The position numbers and the translations under genes are program-made. Positions 62,246-64,000 of a DNA stretch of 64,000 nucleotides are shown piece by piece; the stretch's first letter is position 1, and every line of letters starts with the position of its first letter. Location: assembly GCA_023511995.1 (NCBI GenBank), contig JAIMAL010000007.1:1-64000 (forward strand). Direction: 5' to 3'. Origin of the DNA: Burkholderiales bacterium. GTDB taxonomy: Bacteria > Pseudomonadota > Gammaproteobacteria > Burkholderiales > Thiobacteraceae. The notes under the pieces are model-generated. The model saw nothing but the letters and a program-made list of their open reading frames with translations. It was not told where the DNA came from and ran no database searches.

Positions 62246-63760
62246 ATGTGCGGAATCATCGGCGTCGTTTCCCATTCCCCCGTCAATCAGCTGCTCTACG
62301 ACGGACTCATGCTCCTGCAGCATCGGGGACAGGATGCGGCGGGCATCGTCACTTCCCAGGGGCGCACCTTCCACATGCACAAAAGCGGCGGCATGGTGCG
62401 CGATGTTTTCCGCACCCGCAACATGCGGGATCTGTTGGGCAACATGGGGATTGCCCACGTGCGCTATCCCACCGCCGGGAGCGCCTCCTCCTCCGCCGAG
62501 GCGCAGCCCTTCTACGTCAATTCGCCCTTCGGCGTGGTGCTGGGCCACAACGGCAATCTGACCAACACCGATGCGCTGCGGCAGGAGCTCTTCCGCGAGG
62601 ATTTGCGGCATCTCAACACCAATTCCGATTCCGAAGTGTTGCTCAATGTGCTCGCCCACGAGCTGCAGGAGAGCACCACCAATCATCGCCTGGACGTGGC
62701 GAACATCTTCCAGGCGGTGGCTGGCGTGCACCGCCGCTGTCGCGGCGCCTATGCGGTGGTGGCGATGATTGCCGGCTACGGCATGCTCGCCTTCCGCGAT
62801 CCTTATGGCATCCGCCCGCTGGTGTTCGGCAAGCTGGAAACCGACCAGGGGACGGAATACATGGTGGCCTCCGAGAGCGTGGCCCTCGACGCCCTGGGCT
62901 ACACCCTGGTGCGGGATGTGGAGCCGGGCGAGGCCATCTTCATCGACGAGGAGGGGAATTTCTTCAGCCAGCAATGCGCGCAGCAACCACTGCTCAGTCC
63001 CTGCATCTTCGAATACGTCTATTTCGCCCGTCCCGATTCGGTGATGAACGGCATTTCCGTCTATGCGAGCCGCCTGCGCATGGGTGAGCGGCTGGCGGAG
63101 AAAATCCGGCGCGAGTTCTCCCATCTCGACATTGACGTGGTGATCCCCATTCCCGACACCAGCCGTCCCAGTGCCTTGCAACTGGCCAACGAGCTCGGCA
63201 TCCTCTACCGGGAGGGCTTCATCAAGAACCGCTACATCGGGCGGACATTCATCATGCCGGGGCAGGCGGTGCGGAAGAAATCCGTGCGGCAGAAACTCAA
63301 TGCCATGGCGGTGGAGTTCAAGGGCAAGAATGTGCTCCTGGTGGACGATTCCATCGTGCGCGGCACCACCAGCCGGCAGATCGTGCAGATGGCGCGCGAG
63401 GCGGGGGCGCGCAAGGTATATTTCGCCTCCGCCGCGCCGCCCGTGCGTTTTCCCAACGTGTATGGCATCGACATGCCCACGCGGGCAGAATTGCTGGCCA
63501 CCGGGCGCACGGACGAGGAAATCCGGCGCGAGATCGGGGCGGATGCCCTCATCTACCAGGACCTGGACGCCCTGGTGGCGGCGGTGCGGGAAGGCAATCC
63601 CGCCATTCCCCGCTTCGATACCTCCTGCTTCGATGGCGACTACATCACCGGGGACGTGACGGAAGAATATCTCGCGCGTCTGGAGGCAAGCCGCGGCCAG
63701 GCGGGGGATGCTGACGGGGCGGCAAGCCGGCAGCTCGATCTCAACCTGCGCACGGCTTGA
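62246..63760 (+). CDS. purF: Amidophosphoribosyltransferase
   Basis: First step of purine synthesis: PRPP + glutamine to phosphoribosylamine. 504 residues. Catalytic Cys2 follows the start Met directly ([13 protein letters not shown]), and the PRPP-binding loop is [20 protein letters not shown]. No propeptide is present. metZ follows 58 bp later. Confidence 0.98.
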   Translation: MCGIIGVVSHSPVNQLLYDGLMLLQHRGQDAAGIVTSQGRTFHMHKSGGMVRDVFRTRNMRDLLGNMGIAHVRYPTAGSASSSAEAQPFYVNSPFGVVLGHNGNLTNTDALRQELFREDLRHLNTNSDSEVLLNVLAHELQESTTNHRLDVANIFQAVAGVHRRCRGAYAVVAMIAGYGMLAFRDPYGIRPLVFGKLETDQGTEYMVASESVALDALGYTLVRDVEPGEAIFIDEEGNFFSQQCAQQPLLSPCIFEYVYFARPDSVMNGISVYASRLRMGERLAEKIRREFSHLDIDVVIPIPDTSRPSALQLANELGILYREGFIKNRYIGRTFIMPGQAVRKKSVRQKLNAMAVEFKGKNVLLVDDSIVRGTTSRQIVQMAREAGARKVYFASAAPPVRFPNVYGIDMPTRAELLATGRTDEEIRREIGADALIYQDLDALVAAVREGNPAIPRFDTSCFDGDYITGDVTEEYLARLEASRGQAGDADGAASRQLDLNLRTA

Positions 63761-63818
63761 GCATGGGGCTAGACTGAGATTCTTTCCCCATTGTGCCGCT
63801 GCTTACCTGGAGCAAGAC

Positions 63819-64000
63819 ATGAGCGACGAGTATCGGTTGGACACCCTGGCGGTACGCGCCGGCATCCGGCGCAGCGAATTCCACGAACACTCGGAGGCGC
63901 TGTTCCTCACCTCCAGCTTCGTCTTCGATTCCGCTGAACAGGCGGCCAGACGCTTCAGCGGGGAAGAGCCGGGCAATATCTATGCCCGTTTCACCAACCC
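63819..64000 (+). CDS. metZ: O-succinylhomoserine sulfhydrylase, 5' part only
   Basis: The first 60 codons of a Cys/Met-metabolism PLP enzyme, cut by the window end. LDTLAVRAGIRRSEFHEHSE and EPGNIYARFTNP are the MetZ N-terminal motifs. The product would join sulfide and O-succinylhomoserine to homocysteine. TGGAG precedes ATG 63819. The purF-metZ order is common in Betaproteobacteria. Confidence 0.92.
   Translation, partial: MSDEYRLDTLAVRAGIRRSEFHEHSEALFLTSSFVFDSAEQAARRFSGEEPGNIYARFTN

Overview
This window is a continuous, GC-rich (about two thirds G+C), densely packed piece of a proteobacterial chromosome. The gene order ftsK-lolA-rarA-serS, the run leuC-entericidin-leuD-leuB-asd-usg-fimV-truA-trpFBA-accD-folC-SPOR-cvpA-purF-metZ, and the use of ATG/GTG starts with frequent 4-8 bp overlaps point to a Betaproteobacterium. 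The accessory genes suggest a chemolithotroph: a sulfur-trafficking operon, a complete hydrogenase-maturation set, and an archaeal-type fructose-bisphosphate aldolase/phosphatase. The species cannot be named from the sequence alone.

Layout. 1-10 kb: DNA translocation and housekeeping (ftsK, lolA, rarA, serS, mltF), DUF72, a solo antitoxin-like domain, HAD and Nudix hydrolases, nth. 10-14.6 kb: a four-gene MacAB-type exporter with its own outer-membrane factor. 14.7-16.4 kb: a FucA-like aldolase coupled to mtnA, a possible DHAP shunt. 16.55 kb: tRNA-Ser(CGA). 16.7-22.7 kb: glutathione peroxidase and a leftward run of about twelve very tightly coupled genes (two YeeE/YedE half-permeases, TusA, three small membrane proteins, two rhodanese-like proteins, three DsrE-type small proteins, cytochrome c), with a divergent ribbon-helix-helix regulator. 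22.7-31.5 kb: FBP aldolase/phosphatase, MarC, DUF202, an RND efflux operon with its TetR regulator and operator, and a small cytochrome c with a clear terminator. 31.6-38.9 kb: hypCABD and hypFE, separated by an IS5 remnant, a lower-GC DUF3147 gene and greB. 38.9-42.1 kb: an Arg-rich excisionase-like protein, fructosamine kinase, a secreted metallo-beta-lactamase-fold protein and an AurF-like diiron protein. 42.2-43 kb: an apparently orphan strong promoter, tRNA-Ser(GGA), and tRNA-Leu(CAG) head to head with rnr. 43-64 kb: housekeeping biosynthesis, ending inside metZ.

How the parts work together. The most novel-looking block is 17.3-22.7 kb. Its parts fit an envelope-spanning persulfide relay: YeeE/YedE permeases to move thiosulfate or another sulfur compound, TusA and DsrE-like proteins as cytoplasmic sulfur carriers, exported rhodanese-like proteins, and a c-type cytochrome that could take electrons. 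It also carries a 30-residue membrane microprotein and an 89-residue protein ending in Gly-Gly-Cys, neither of which I can assign to a family. The leu, asd and trp genes cover leucine, aspartate-family and tryptophan synthesis. accD, folC and purF feed lipid, folate and purine synthesis. I found no CRISPR array, intact insertion sequence, rRNA gene or prophage.
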